A DNA stretch of 64,000 nucleotides. It comes from Notolepis coatsorum. Lineage: Eukaryota > Chordata > Actinopteri > Aulopiformes > Paralepididae. Under the pieces are notes generated by a model that was given only the letters and a program-made list of their open reading frames with translations, was not told the origin of the DNA and searched no databases. Shown here piece by piece: positions 1-10,173 of the stretch; position 1 is the stretch's first letter; every line of letters starts with the position of its first letter. The stretch is taken from the NCBI GenBank assembly GCA_963971535.1, contig OZ020586.1, positions 77,548,412 through 77,612,411 on the forward strand, read 5' to 3'. The translations under genes and the position numbers were made by a program.

Positions 1-346
1 CCGACTGGCCAAATTCCCAGGTCTCTGACGTCAAGTACACCTAATCATCCCTCCCCATGTTTGCAATGTCTTAACACAAAAGTCAGCCCTTAATTGGCTG
101 ATATCAATCCCTGTCTCCTGAGCCTTTCAGCCATTGTGTAGTGTGATTGTGTGCCTGGTGCCAGTGTATAGCAGGCATTGAGTCTGCGTAGCCCAAGGTT
201 GGTTGCTACACAGTGGTGGTGAAGCATTTTGAGTGTCTAGAAAAGCGCTAGATAAATGCAATGATTGTATTACATTCATTGTTGTGTAAATTAGATGAAA
301 ATGTATTCATTATAAATGGTAAAATCTAACATCTCTCTTTCTCCAG
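1..346 (+). other. plekho1 intron with a SINE/LINE-type 3' tail
   Basis: No coding exon is visible. The stretch around 130-290 resembles the 3' end of a common fish short or long interspersed element: a stretch mentioning a CA-rich spacer, then TTTTGAGTGTCTAG and AAAGCGCTAGATAAATGCAA, the usual 'gcgctatataaat' type terminus. No target duplication was found. A pyrimidine-rich tract at 331-346 ending in CAG is the splice acceptor of the next exon. Confidence 0.5.
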
Positions 347-448
347 GTGACTATAGAGGAGGACAGTGCTCTGCTCCATCCAACTAGAGACCGAGCCAAG
401 ATCCCCCACGGCAGACGGCTTCCTACCAGAGGACACCTCATGGCCGTG
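347..448 (+). CDS. plekho1: plekho1 internal coding exon (region just after the PH domain)
   Basis: PLEKHO1 (CKIP-1) is a PH-domain adaptor that binds phosphoinositides at the plasma membrane and casein kinase 2 and other partners. The exon is preceded by a polypyrimidine tract and CAG (341-346) and followed by GT (449). It is 102 nt, phase 0 at both ends. It encodes 34 residues including [14 protein letters not shown] and PTRGHLMAV, which match the segment directly after the PH domain in vertebrate PLEKHO1; PLEKHO2 is clearly more different here. The PH domain itself is not in the window, so the gene is 5'-incomplete. The following intron is about 20 kb because of minisatellite growth and three insertions. 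The paralogue (plekho1a or plekho1b) cannot be told from sequence alone. Confidence 0.88.
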
Positions 449-477
449 GTTGGTAGAACCCAGCACTGTAATATGAG

Positions 478-1051
478 ACTTTATCCTCCTCACACTGTGG
501 TGTAAACATCACTAACTGAGTATCTATCCTCACACTGTTATGTAAATATCACTAACTGAGTCTTTATCCTCCTCATACTGTAATGTAAACATCACTAACT
601 GAGTCTTTATCCTCTCACTGTTATGTAAATATCACTAACTGAGTCTTTATCCTCACACTGTGGTGTAAACATCACTAACTGAGTATCTATCCTCACACTG
701 TGATGTAAATAACACTGAGTCTTTATCCTCCTCATACTGTGGTGTAAACATCACTAACTGAGTCTTTATCCTCCTCATACTGTGGTGTAAACATCACTAA
801 CTGCGTCTTTATCCTCTCACTGTTATGTAAATATCACTAACTGAGTCTTTATCCTCCTCACACTGTGATGTAAAATCAACAACTGAGTCTTTATCCTCCT
901 CACACTGTGCTGTAAATATCACTAACTGTGTCTTTATCCGCAGACTGTGATGTAAACATCACTAACAGAGTCTTTATCCTCACACTGTGATGTAAATACA
1001 CTAACTGAGTCTTTATCCTCACACTGTGATGTAAATATCACTAACAGAGTC
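478..1051. repeat. Intronic ~40-bp minisatellite, left part
   Basis: Imperfect tandem units of about 40 bp, each with GAGTCTTTATCCTCACACTG and then GATGTAAACATCACTAACT, starting about 30 bp after the plekho1 splice donor. The BEL element interrupts a unit at 1051/1052. The last five bases, GAGTC (1047-1051), are the left target-site duplication of that element. The same array continues at 10174 and 20271. Confidence 0.95.
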
Positions 1052-2484
1052 TGTTGTGAAGGGCCAGATTAAACCGAATATATATATTTATTTATATATA
1101 TATATTTAATTGTATTTGTATATTCTCTAATATTCCCTGATATCCCTTGTATATTCCTTGTACAATATGCATTGAATATCCATTCTAGCCTACTGAACAT
1201 CCCATAATAGTCTCCATTCTACTATTGGTCGAGACCTTGGTGCCAGGCTGCCATACCCCTCAGACCCAGTTCAAACGTACCGCTCGACATGTACGAACAA
1301 GTCCTAGTTCCGCGTAGGAATTTGGCTACCGCACCACTAATGGGACTATTTGTTCATAGTGCGTATATATACTGCGCTACTAAAGTAGGACTTTCTTTTC
1401 AGTCCAGTTTCTTACCCTCCAATAGAGTCACAGACGTAAAGCCTCCCCGCGATGCCACGTGTGGGAGTAAGGCCAAGTTCGGCCTACCATCGGTATTGAG
1501 ACATCGTGTATATTAATATTTGAATAGTCATATTTGGCACTATATCGTCGAGTTGGACGTAGTCTATTAAGCTAATAATAGTCTGTTAATATATAGTGCT
1601 TCGTGCGGTGAGAATACTACCGTAGTCAGTACCCCATCGTTTCGGGCAGAGAACTGGCTGCTTGCCCAGGGTGGTTGACCCTATGTGAAGCTGCACCCGA
1701 GGAGCCCCAGAGCCGACGAGCGAGTGGACCTGTATACCGGATTATTCTACCGACGACAGCCCGCCTTCCCAGGCACGGATTATGCTTTGGATACTTTGAT
1801 TATTCTATGGATAAAGACCCCCGACACTACCGTGTGTTGGAACCCCCCCCCCTGGAGAGGACGCAAGGTGAGGAGACGCTCTGCAAGACGAGGTCTCTCC
1901 ACATCTCTCCCCCGTGGACCGGAGAGAGCCGGCCCACAAAGAGTCCACCTGCTTTCATCTGTGGTCCAAGGATCGCCGGCGCATTGAACGGCACTACAGT
2001 GGGTTCTCCTGGGATACCCTTGGCCGGACGAGGCAGCTGGATTCTACCCCCCCCCCCTCCTACTCCTGTCGGCTTACAAGCGACCGGATTAACCCCCTCT
2101 AGTGTATCCAGCCTATAATCATTAAAGTATCATTGCTGTTATTCCTTAACTATTCCAGGTCGTATATTTACCACCTGCGCCTTCAGAGATTGGACATTAT
2201 CTATTGATATACCGACGAATACTCCTTGCCATAAAAGTGCATACTATTTCAATTCATAAATGTAATTAAGTGATTAAGTGCTTATTCTACACACCATCGC
2301 TGTGTAGGAAATAAAGACCTGTTTCTAATTCGTACATTTGTGTTGGATCCGTTTCATCTACGTGAGAGTGTTCATGATAATATATTTATGCCGTGTACTG
2401 GGTGGCCGAATATTAAGTACAAAGGTAGTGGTAGTAAGTATCATATCTAGTAATACAGTCAGGGAATTGTACCCCTCAGTTACA
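1052..2484 (+). repeat. 5' LTR of the BEL/Pao element
   Basis: Starts TGTTGTGAAGGGCC and ends CCTCAGTTACA. A TATATATA motif near 1363 is a plausible promoter box and AATAAA at 2309-2314 a plausible polyadenylation signal; their order fits a U3-R-U5 layout. Short open frames in the LTR (for example 1289-1516, repeated exactly at 8975-9202) look like chance frames. Confidence 0.95.
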
Positions 2485-2486
2485 AT

Positions 2487-2503
2487 TGGTCCTTCGAGCC
2501 GGA
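2487..2503 (+). other. Primer-binding site, tRNA-Tyr type
   Basis: TGGTCCTTCGAGCCGGA begins two bases after the 5' LTR. It is complementary over 17 nt to the 3' end (with CCA) of vertebrate tRNA-Tyr as I know it. This marks the start of minus-strand DNA synthesis. Confidence 0.85.
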
Positions 2504-2552
2504 GGGTAATCAGTGTAATATTAATATAGTGTTATTAATATTGAAATGGCCT

Positions 2553-5500
2553 ATGATGAACACTCCACGAAACGATCCTCCTAACCAACGCCCGCAGCGC
2601 GAACGACGGCTCCCTCAGTACTTAGAGGCTTACGCTGTCAGTCAACAACCTAGTCTTCTACTAACAGTAAACGCGGTAAAACTAGAAAGTAAAAGTATGT
2701 CTAACCCCAACGCCCAGACTACCCCGACCATAGAGGCCCCTACGGGCTCTAATGTAACTGACCAAGTTCACGGTGGGGACCAGTGGGAACCAGACATGAC
2801 TTCACACCCCGCCAGTACTGAAGAAGTAGTCCCCGATGAGTCCCGGGAGGAATACAACGCTACCGAGAGAGAACTCGGCACGGAAGAAGACGGGGAGAGC
2901 ACCGTGGAGATAGAGCTCCAAGGCTCCGCAAGGAGTACCCCGAGGGAAGGCTCCCCTATACAACCGCCTTCTCCCAGCGAGGCAGAGAGGACCCTACAGC
3001 AGGCCTTCCTCATCAGCCTGAACGCCGCTGCTGAACGCGACCGACTGCAGATCCAGCAGCGGAGCGAAGAAGAGCATATACGTCTAGAAATAAGACGCAT
3101 TCAGAGGGAAGAGAATGTGGCCCGAGACCGAGCAGACAGCCAGCGAGCAGCTGCTGGTGCTCTACGGGACGCAGAGCGCGACAGACAGCAAGCGCAACTA
3201 ATAGAACAGCTGATCAGACGGACAACACCCTCTCCCTCCGCCAGAGGCTCCAGGAACTCGTCTAGACACACCTCCAGGGCGGCATCCCCTAGCCGAGTAA
3301 ACAACCCTGAACTTGACCAACAGACGAGGTCTATACCCCCCACAGACCACCTCCCCCCACCGGTCCAAGCGAGACCTAGCAACCGGGAAGGAGCAGCATA
3401 TCCTGTGGAGAGGCTAAACCAGAGACTACAAGCACTGGATGACCTAACTGAAGACGAAGAGGAAGAGGAGGAGAACCGCGCCCGAAGACAGCACAGTACT
3501 CTACCGGACCAGGAGGTCCGGTACAGCCCAGGCTATACTCCCGCGGAGCTGCGCTACAGACCCCCGACTCTATACACGGGTGAGCACGACGCACGACCCG
3601 CACCGAGGAACAGCACCTGGACAAGCGGGCCATGGTACACTGCCGGTACCAGCCCATACCAAGGAGCGGGAGGGGACTCGCCTAGGAGGCCTCTCCCCCA
3701 ACGCTCGCCGATGTATCCACAGTCAGCGTCATACATTGGCACGCCTATGGTACCCGACTTCACCCAAGAGAACCGGGCCCAGTATACAGAACTCCGCATG
3801 TGTCTGGAGACCATGTTGGTGGATGTATTGGATGAACGCCACAAATACGCCATCCTACTGCAGCACTTAAAGGTGCCCCGCGCACATAATATAGCGCTCG
3901 CCTACGCGACTTCCACCACCCCATACACAGCAGCGCTGGTAGCATTGGACCAGAGGTATGGGCGCATATGGGATTACGTGATCCAGGAGATCCGACACAT
4001 CGACCGCTTACCCCCAGCAATAGACAATCGAGCACTGGACGACCTGTCCATCAGAGTGCAGTCCCTGGTAGGGATGTTGGGAGCGCAAAGAGAGAAGGGG
4101 AAGTATGAACTTTACGCCAACTCAAATGTGGAAAGGATCCTGGAGAAGCTGCCGCCCGCTCGTCAGGAGCGCTTTAGGCGGCAGAGGGACCACAGAGACC
4201 CGAATGGCCCCGAACCGAACCTCCTCGATCTAGCAGACTTCCTGGCGAGAGAAGTCAGCAGCCTACGGCTAGATACATTCGGACGGAGCACCCCTGGCTC
4301 CAGAGAAGGAACCAGACGACTAAATGATGGAAGAAGATCGGTGACTGTGATGCACCAATCGGAGTCAGTACCGAGCAGCAGGAGCCACAGTACCCCCTCC
4401 AGAACGGAGAAGTGGAAGATAGTGTGCCCCTACTGTGAGAAAGAACACTGGCTAGCGCAATGTGACTCCTTCCCCAAGCTGAACGCGGAGGAAGCAGGTC
4501 AATGGATAAAGTCCAACAAGCGCTGTTTTCGCTGTGCGCGCTCACACATGGCAGCCGAATGCCGCTTAAAGAAAAGGTGCACCAAGTGCGATGGAGCCCA
4601 TCTGGACATACTTCACGACAGTAACAGACGGCGCCCTTCACCTGCACCATCCAGCCGCAAAGCGAGCGTCATGTACATCGATCCCGCCAGCAGCAGTGGA
4701 GCCCGAGTACTCCTAAAAGTAGTGCGTGTGACACTAAGCTACCAGAATAAAGTCCTGGACACTTACGCCGTCCTCGATGACGGGTCAGAGAAGACCCTGC
4801 TGCTCGCCTCCGCTGCGGCCCAGCTAGGGCTGCGGGGAAGCGAAACCCAAATGACAATTCGGACAATAAGACGAGATTTGAAGACGATAAAGGGCGAGAA
4901 TGTCTCATTCTCTATCGCAGCAAGCGGCCAGCCTGAGCGACGGTACCAGATTGCAGACGCTTTCACCAGCCAAGAAATAGGACTGTCGCGGTACACATAC
5001 CCCGTCGCCAAGCTGATGGAGAAATATGCACATCTGCGCAAGTTACCGATCCCGCTCATAGACAATGCTATGCCGACCCTGTTGATAGGCTCCGACCATG
5101 CAGACCTCATTGTCCCGATAGACCGGGTTCATACCGGACCCCGAGGCTGTCCTGCAGCAGTCGAGACCCGTTTGGGATGGACTCTCCAAGGCCCGCTCGC
5201 CAAATCTCTCAACCGAAGTACAGCCACTAGATGTCTCCACTCCCGAGTCACAGAGGGAGAAACCGCACTCCTGCAACACGTAGAGCGGCTATGGAGCTTG
5301 GAACAAATGCCCTTTAAGAATGGAAAGAAAGACATTCGCTCTAAAGATGACATTTACGCCATTCACCTCCTCGAGACAGGGACCAAGAGAGTCCCGGTCA
5401 ACGGCGTGTTGAGATACGCCACGCCACTCCTGCGGCGAGAAGGAATGCCTACTTTCCACGCCAAGACAGACGCCATAGAACGGTACCTGCTGAACACGGA

Positions 5501-7865
5501 GCGGCGCTTAGCCAAGAACCCCGCCCAAGAGAGTGTATACCGCGCTGAGATTGAGAAGCTCATCACAGCGGGACACGTCACAAAGATGGACATTAAAGAG
5601 GCTGACCAGACCACTGAATCGTGGTACGTGCCCCACCACAAGGTCCATCACAACGGTAAAGACCGCATAGTATTTAACTGCAGCTACCAGATCGGATCCC
5701 AAAATCTGAATAAAGAGTTACTGCCCGGTCCCATACTCGGCCCCTCCCTACTCGGCGTTCTACTCCGCTTCCGCCAGGAAAAGGTGGCCATCAGCGGGGA
5801 CATTAAAGGAATGTTCCTGCAGGTGAGATTAGTAGAGGCGGACAAGCCCCTGTTACGGTTCCTATGGAGAGAGAAGCCAGGAGATGAGCACCCAGCCATC
5901 TACCAATGGGAAGTCCTCCCCTTCGGAACGACGTGCAGCCCCTGCTGTGCGACATTTGCACTACAGAAACATGTAGCAGAGGACCCAGCAGCGGACGAAG
6001 AGGTCCGACACAGCGTAAAGAACAGCTTCTACGTAGACAACTGTCTACAAAGCCTTTCAACCCAGGAAGAAGCCGAGGCTCTCCTGATTAAACTCCGCGC
6101 CTCATTGATCAAAGGCGGCTTTGATCTCAGGCAGTGGGCCAGCAGCGATCCGCAAGTACTGCGCAGCCTCTCCTCCGAGGACAAGGCAGCCAGCAGCGAG
6201 ACCTGGATGGCTACAATCCCGGGAGAAGCCCAGGAGATGACCCTGGGATTGGTGTGGCGATTCAAAACAGATTCGCTTCACTACAGACACAAGCCCCTGA
6301 CTACGGAGCAGGGAAGGCCGGCGGCGGCGCCGACCACCAGACGGAGTGTGTACACAACACTCGCCCGACAATATGACCCGCTAGGATGTATTCTACCGTA
6401 CACCACCAGGGCAAAAATTATTGTACGAGCATTGTGGGACAAGGACCAGGGCTGGGACGACCCCATTCCCGCACACCTTGCATCCACCTGGAGAGAGTGG
6501 GAGATGGAGCTCCACTCACTCCCAGGCGTTAATATGCGCCGAAGCTACTTCCCACCCACGGTGAGGCCAGAGACATGTAAAATGGACTTACACGTCTTCA
6601 GTGACGCCTCAGAGGTCGCATACGGATCAGTAGCCTACTTGCGGGCCCAAGACCAGGGGGGAGAGATCTACACAGCATTTGTCCTCGCCCGCTCGAGAAT
6701 AGCCCCACGCAAGCAACAATCTATCCCACGTCTAGAGCTCTGCGCAGCCCTAGCCGGAGCGCACCTAGCCACGCTCATCCAACGTGAGCTCACCATACCG
6801 GTGTCTAGAACAATCCTGTGGTCAGATTCCACGACGGTACTCGCCTGGATCAAATCGGACTCATGCAAGTACAAAGTCTTCGTGGGAGTCAGAGTCACCG
6901 AGATTCAAGACTTAACCGAAGAGTTAACCAGAGAAACAGAGTGGCGCTACGTTGATACAAAACAGAACCCAGCTGACGTCATCACCCGGGGGATGCCCCT
7001 GGATGACCTCACCCGTCGCAATGTCTACAGTGACGGCCCCGCATTCCTAAGACTCCCGGAAGGACAGTGGCCCATGCCTATCCCGAGGGAAGCAAGTCCA
7101 GAGGAGGTGGAAATTAAGAAGTCTGTGTTCTGTGGATTGAGCACCGTAGCCTCCACCGACCCTAACATAAACGATTGCACGTCCATAGAGAGTGCACAAC
7201 AAAGAACATTCCTGCGGTACCACCCGGAGTGCAAGTCCCCCGCTGATATGTCAGCGGCTAACTACGAGGAAGCAGAATTGCTTCTACTGCAGCGAGCCCA
7301 GAGAGACTCGTTCCCCGATGAATTGGCCTGTCTACAGGGAGGAAAGCCCGTCCCATCCGACAGCAGATTAATTCACCTGGCCCCCGAGAGCGACGCTCAC
7401 ACCCTCATCAGAGTGGGTGGTCGCCTACGCAGAGCCCCCAATCTACCGGATGACATTAAATACCCGATCGTATTGAACAGCCGACACAAGGTCACAGAGC
7501 TGATTATAAAGAAATACGATGAGGATGTACATCACGCAGGAGCAGAAAGAGTCTTCGCGGAAATCAGACGTCGTTACTGGATCCTACAAGGAAGAGAGGC
7601 GGTACGACGCTTCCAACGAACATGTCTAGACTGCCGCAAGTGGCGCGCGCAGCCCAGCATACCAAGGATGGCTGACCTTCCTCCATGTCGCCTCCGAATC
7701 GGTGACAAGCCATTCCACTCAACGGGTATGGACTGCTTTGGCCCGCTGCACATAAAGAAAGGAAGAGGAACCGAGAAGCGGTGGGGTATTGTATTCAAAT
7801 GCATGACCACCAGAGCGATACACATCGAGCTTGAGCACAAACTCATTCCTTATGGCCTTCCGTAG
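2553..7865 (+). CDS. BEL/Pao gag-pol polyprotein, main part (frameshifted in integrase)
   Basis: One frame of about 1770 codons from the first ATG (2553). Order by residue: acidic and Gln/Arg-rich N-terminal gag region; a DUF1759-like gag domain (about 405-565); Cys/His zinc knuckles (about 622-687, with CPYC, CFRC and CTKC pairs); an aspartic protease with LDDGSE at about 742; reverse transcriptase with LPFGTTCSP and catalytic YVDN (6030-6041, about residue 1160); RNase H (about 1344-1480, SDASE and DTKQNPADVITRG); the HHCC integrase zinc domain (about 1660-1700); and the first integrase aspartate in MDCFGP (GAC 7731-7733). The frame runs out of alignment after TTRAIHIEL and stops at 7863-7865. 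The protein should assemble particles, copy the RNA and integrate the DNA; the frameshift probably makes this copy non-autonomous. Confidence 0.93.
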   Translation: MMNTPRNDPPNQRPQRERRLPQYLEAYAVSQQPSLLLTVNAVKLESKSMSNPNAQTTPTIEAPTGSNVTDQVHGGDQWEPDMTSHPASTEEVVPDESREEYNATERELGTEEDGESTVEIELQGSARSTPREGSPIQPPSPSEAERTLQQAFLISLNAAAERDRLQIQQRSEEEHIRLEIRRIQREENVARDRADSQRAAAGALRDAERDRQQAQLIEQLIRRTTPSPSARGSRNSSRHTSRAASPSRVNNPELDQQTRSIPPTDHLPPPVQARPSNREGAAYPVERLNQRLQALDDLTEDEEEEEENRARRQHSTLPDQEVRYSPGYTPAELRYRPPTLYTGEHDARPAPRNSTWTSGPWYTAGTSPYQGAGGDSPRRPLPQRSPMYPQSASYIGTPMVPDFTQENRAQYTELRMCLETMLVDVLDERHKYAILLQHLKVPRAHNIALAYATSTTPYTAALVALDQRYGRIWDYVIQEIRHIDRLPPAIDNRALDDLSIRVQSLVGMLGAQREKGKYELYANSNVERILEKLPPARQERFRRQRDHRDPNGPEPNLLDLADFLAREVSSLRLDTFGRSTPGSREGTRRLNDGRRSVTVMHQSESVPSSRSHSTPSRTEKWKIVCPYCEKEHWLAQCDSFPKLNAEEAGQWIKSNKRCFRCARSHMAAECRLKKRCTKCDGAHLDILHDSNRRRPSPAPSSRKASVMYIDPASSSGARVLLKVVRVTLSYQNKVLDTYAVLDDGSEKTLLLASAAAQLGLRGSETQMTIRTIRRDLKTIKGENVSFSIAASGQPERRYQIADAFTSQEIGLSRYTYPVAKLMEKYAHLRKLPIPLIDNAMPTLLIGSDHADLIVPIDRVHTGPRGCPAAVETRLGWTLQGPLAKSLNRSTATRCLHSRVTEGETALLQHVERLWSLEQMPFKNGKKDIRSKDDIYAIHLLETGTKRVPVNGVLRYATPLLRREGMPTFHAKTDAIERYLLNTERRLAKNPAQESVYRAEIEKLITAGHVTKMDIKEADQTTESWYVPHHKVHHNGKDRIVFNCSYQIGSQNLNKELLPGPILGPSLLGVLLRFRQEKVAISGDIKGMFLQVRLVEADKPLLRFLWREKPGDEHPAIYQWEVLPFGTTCSPCCATFALQKHVAEDPAADEEVRHSVKNSFYVDNCLQSLSTQEEAEALLIKLRASLIKGGFDLRQWASSDPQVLRSLSSEDKAASSETWMATIPGEAQEMTLGLVWRFKTDSLHYRHKPLTTEQGRPAAAPTTRRSVYTTLARQYDPLGCILPYTTRAKIIVRALWDKDQGWDDPIPAHLASTWREWEMELHSLPGVNMRRSYFPPTVRPETCKMDLHVFSDASEVAYGSVAYLRAQDQGGEIYTAFVLARSRIAPRKQQSIPRLELCAALAGAHLATLIQRELTIPVSRTILWSDSTTVLAWIKSDSCKYKVFVGVRVTEIQDLTEELTRETEWRYVDTKQNPADVITRGMPLDDLTRRNVYSDGPAFLRLPEGQWPMPIPREASPEEVEIKKSVFCGLSTVASTDPNINDCTSIESAQQRTFLRYHPECKSPADMSAANYEEAELLLLQRAQRDSFPDELACLQGGKPVPSDSRLIHLAPESDAHTLIRVGGRLRRAPNLPDDIKYPIVLNSRHKVTELIIKKYDEDVHHAGAERVFAEIRRRYWILQGREAVRRFQRTCLDCRKWRAQPSIPRMADLPPCRLRIGDKPFHSTGMDCFGPLHIKKGRGTEKRWGIVFKCMTTRAIHIELEHKLIPYGLP

Positions 7866-8628
7866 ATTCATATCACGGAAAGGAAGACCGTCTACCCTAT
7901 TGTCCGATCATGGGACAAACTTTAAAGGCGGCGAAAGAGAGCTGAGAGAGAGCTTCCAAGCTATGGGCCCAGAACTTAAGACCCACCTCGCTCCAGCACA
8001 GGTTGATTTCCAATTCAACCCCCCAAACGCACCCCACTTCGGTGGCACTTGGGAACGAGAAGTGCGCTCCATAAAGACAGCCCTGTACGCAGTACTTGGG
8101 GCCCAGACTGTGGCGGAAGAAGTCCTAATGACAGTCCTCACGGAGATTGAGGGAGTACTTAACTCGAAGCCCCTCGGATATGTCTCCAGTGATGTGGCGG
8201 ATATCGACCCAGTTACCCCCAACACACTCCTGATGGGGCGGCTAGATCCCACATTACCCCAGACAATGTACCGGCCTGAAGAAGCGAACGGCCGACGAAT
8301 GTGGAGGTACAGCCAAGTATTAGCCGACAAGTTTTGGAACAGTTTCCTACTGCACTACCTACCGTCTCTACAGACCCGCCAGAAGTGGGTAAAGGAGAGA
8401 GACAATTTGACAGAAGGAACAGTCGTCATGATTATTGATCAATCACTGCCCAGAGCTATGTGGCCGGCCGGCCGCGTAAGCAAAGTGATCACCGGTGCCG
8501 ACGGCAAGGTCCGAGCAGCTGAAGTGCTCGTCCAGGGTCGCACTTACACCCGTCCCGTGGCAAGGCTCATAGAACTGCCTCGACTCCCAGACACAATCGA
8601 TGATGACCATGACCCTACAACCCTATGA
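7834..8628 (+). pseudogene. BEL/Pao integrase C-terminal part, shifted frame
   Basis: This continues the polyprotein in the next frame from STNSFLMAFRRF. It has the second and third catalytic residues of the DDE integrase, LSDHGTNF (Asp codon 7906-7908) and GGTWERE (Glu codon 8052-8054), and then the DUF5641-like C-terminal domain (NLTEGTVV, PVARLIELP). BEL relatives have a few extra residues between the HIE and LSTNSF motifs, so a small deletion of a length not divisible by three is the simplest cause of the frameshift. An in-frame read-through could not join the two parts because of the stop at 7863. It has no start codon of its own that I would trust. Confidence 0.88.
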
Positions 8629-8726
8629 CTTTGTGAAGTTGACTGACCCCTACAGCAAACCCTTATGTGTAAATAGACAACGCGATTAATCTGTCTCCGT
8701 TTAACTGATTAGGTCTGGGACCTATT

Positions 8727-8737
8727 CAGGGGGTGGC
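8727..8737 (+). other. Polypurine tract before the 3' LTR
   Basis: CAGGGGGTGGC directly abuts the 3' LTR. It is short but in the expected place for priming plus-strand DNA. Confidence 0.6.
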
Positions 8738-10173
8738 TGTTGTGAAGGGCCAGATTAAACCGAATATATATATTTATTTATATATATATATTTAATTGTA
8801 TTTGTATATTCTCTAATATTCCCTGATATCCCTTGTATATTCCTTGTACAATATGCATTGAATATCCATTCTAGCCTACTGAACATCCCATAATAGTCTC
8901 CATTCTACTATTGGTCGAGACCTTGGTGCCAGGCTGCCATACCCCTCAGACCCAGTTCAAACGTACCGCTCGACATGTACGAACAAGTCCTAGTTCCGCG
9001 TAGGAATTTGGCTACCGCACCACTAATGGGACTATTTGTTCATAGTGCGTATATATACTGCGCTACTAAAGTAGGACTTTCTTTTCAGTCCAGTTTCTTA
9101 CCCTCCAATAGAGTCACAGACGTAAAGCCTCCCCGCGATGCCACGTGTGGGAGTAAGGCCAAGTTCGGCCTACCATCGGTATTGAGACATCGTGTATATT
9201 AATATTTGAATAGTCATATTTGGCACTATATCGTCGAGTTGGACGTAGTCTATTAAGCTAATAATAGTCTGTTAATATATAGTGCTTCGTGCGGTGAGAA
9301 TACTACCGTAGTCAGTACCCCATCGTTTCGGGCAGAGAACTGGCTGCTTGCCCAGGGTGGTTGACCCTATGTGAAGCTGCACCCGAGGAGCCCCAGAGCC
9401 GACGAGCGAGTGGACCTGTATACCGGATTATTCTACCGACGACAGCCCGCCTTCCCAGGCACGGATTATGCTTTGGATACTTTGATTATTCTATGGATAA
9501 AGACCCCCGACACTACCGTGTGTTGGAACCCCCCCCCCTGGAGAGGACGCAAGGTGAGGAGACGCTCTGCAAGACGAGGTCTCTCCACATCTCTCCCCCG
9601 TGGACCGGAGAGAGCCGGCCCACAAAGAGTCCACCTGCTTTCATCTGTGGTCCAAGGATCGCCGGCGCATTGAACGGCACTACAGTGGGTTCTCCTGGGA
9701 TACCCTTGGGCGGACGAGGCAGCTGGATTCTACCCCCCCCCCCCCCTCCTACTCCTGTCGGCTTACAAGCGACCGGATTAACCCCCTCTAGTGTATCCAG
9801 CCTATAATCATTAAAGTATCATTGCTGTTATTCCTTAACTATTCCAGGTCGTATATTTACCACCTGCGCCTTCAGAGATTGGACATTATCTATTGATATA
9901 CCGACGAATACTCCTTGCCATAAAAGTGCATACTATTTCAATTCATAAATGTAATTAAGTGATTAAGTGCTTATTCTACACACCATCGCTGTGTAGGAAA
10001 TAAAGACCTGTTTCTAATTCGTACATTTGTGTTGGATCCGTTTCATCTACGTGAGAGTGTTCATGATAATATATTTATGCCGTGTACTGGGTGGCCGAAT
10101 ATTAAGTACAAAGGTAGTGGTAGTAAGTATCATATCTAGTAATACAGTCAGGGAATTGTACCCCTCAGTTACA
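8738..10173 (+). repeat. 3' LTR of the BEL/Pao element
   Basis: Same termini as the 5' LTR. It differs from it by a longer C run near 9736 and one substitution (GGGCGG against GGCCGG near 9710), which is about all I could find over 1.43 kb. GAGTC follows at 10174-10178 as the right target duplication, and minisatellite sequence resumes at once. Confidence 0.95.

Larger units (their letters stand above)
1052..10173 (+). mobile_element. Complete BEL/Pao LTR retrotransposon
   Basis: The element is 9122 bp. It has two nearly identical LTRs (1433 and 1436 bp), TG...CA termini, and a perfect 5-bp target duplication GAGTC at 1047-1051 and 10174-10178, as expected for BEL/Pao. A primer-binding site follows the 5' LTR and a short purine-rich tract precedes the 3' LTR. 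One long gag-pol frame carries the BEL order protease, reverse transcriptase, RNase H, integrase, and is broken by one frameshift in the integrase. The LTRs differ mainly in the length of homopolymer C tracts and one G/C change, so the insertion is recent. It lies in an intron of plekho1 in the same orientation as the gene. No env-like frame is seen. Confidence 0.96.

Noticed and set aside
1289..2118. Small ORFs in the BEL LTR (75, 147 and 100 codons) that recur identically at 8975-9807
   Set aside because: The identity only reflects LTR duplication. They lie in U3/R and are not known for BEL elements; one changes length with a C-tract difference.
2768..4908. Minus-strand frames opposite the BEL gag-pol
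   Set aside because: Shadow frames of a GC-rich coding region with no domain text.
7831..7865. Programmed ribosomal frameshift in BEL integrase
   Set aside because: No slippery heptamer or downstream structure was evident. BEL elements normally have a single frame here, and relatives have extra residues at this point, so a small deletion is simpler.
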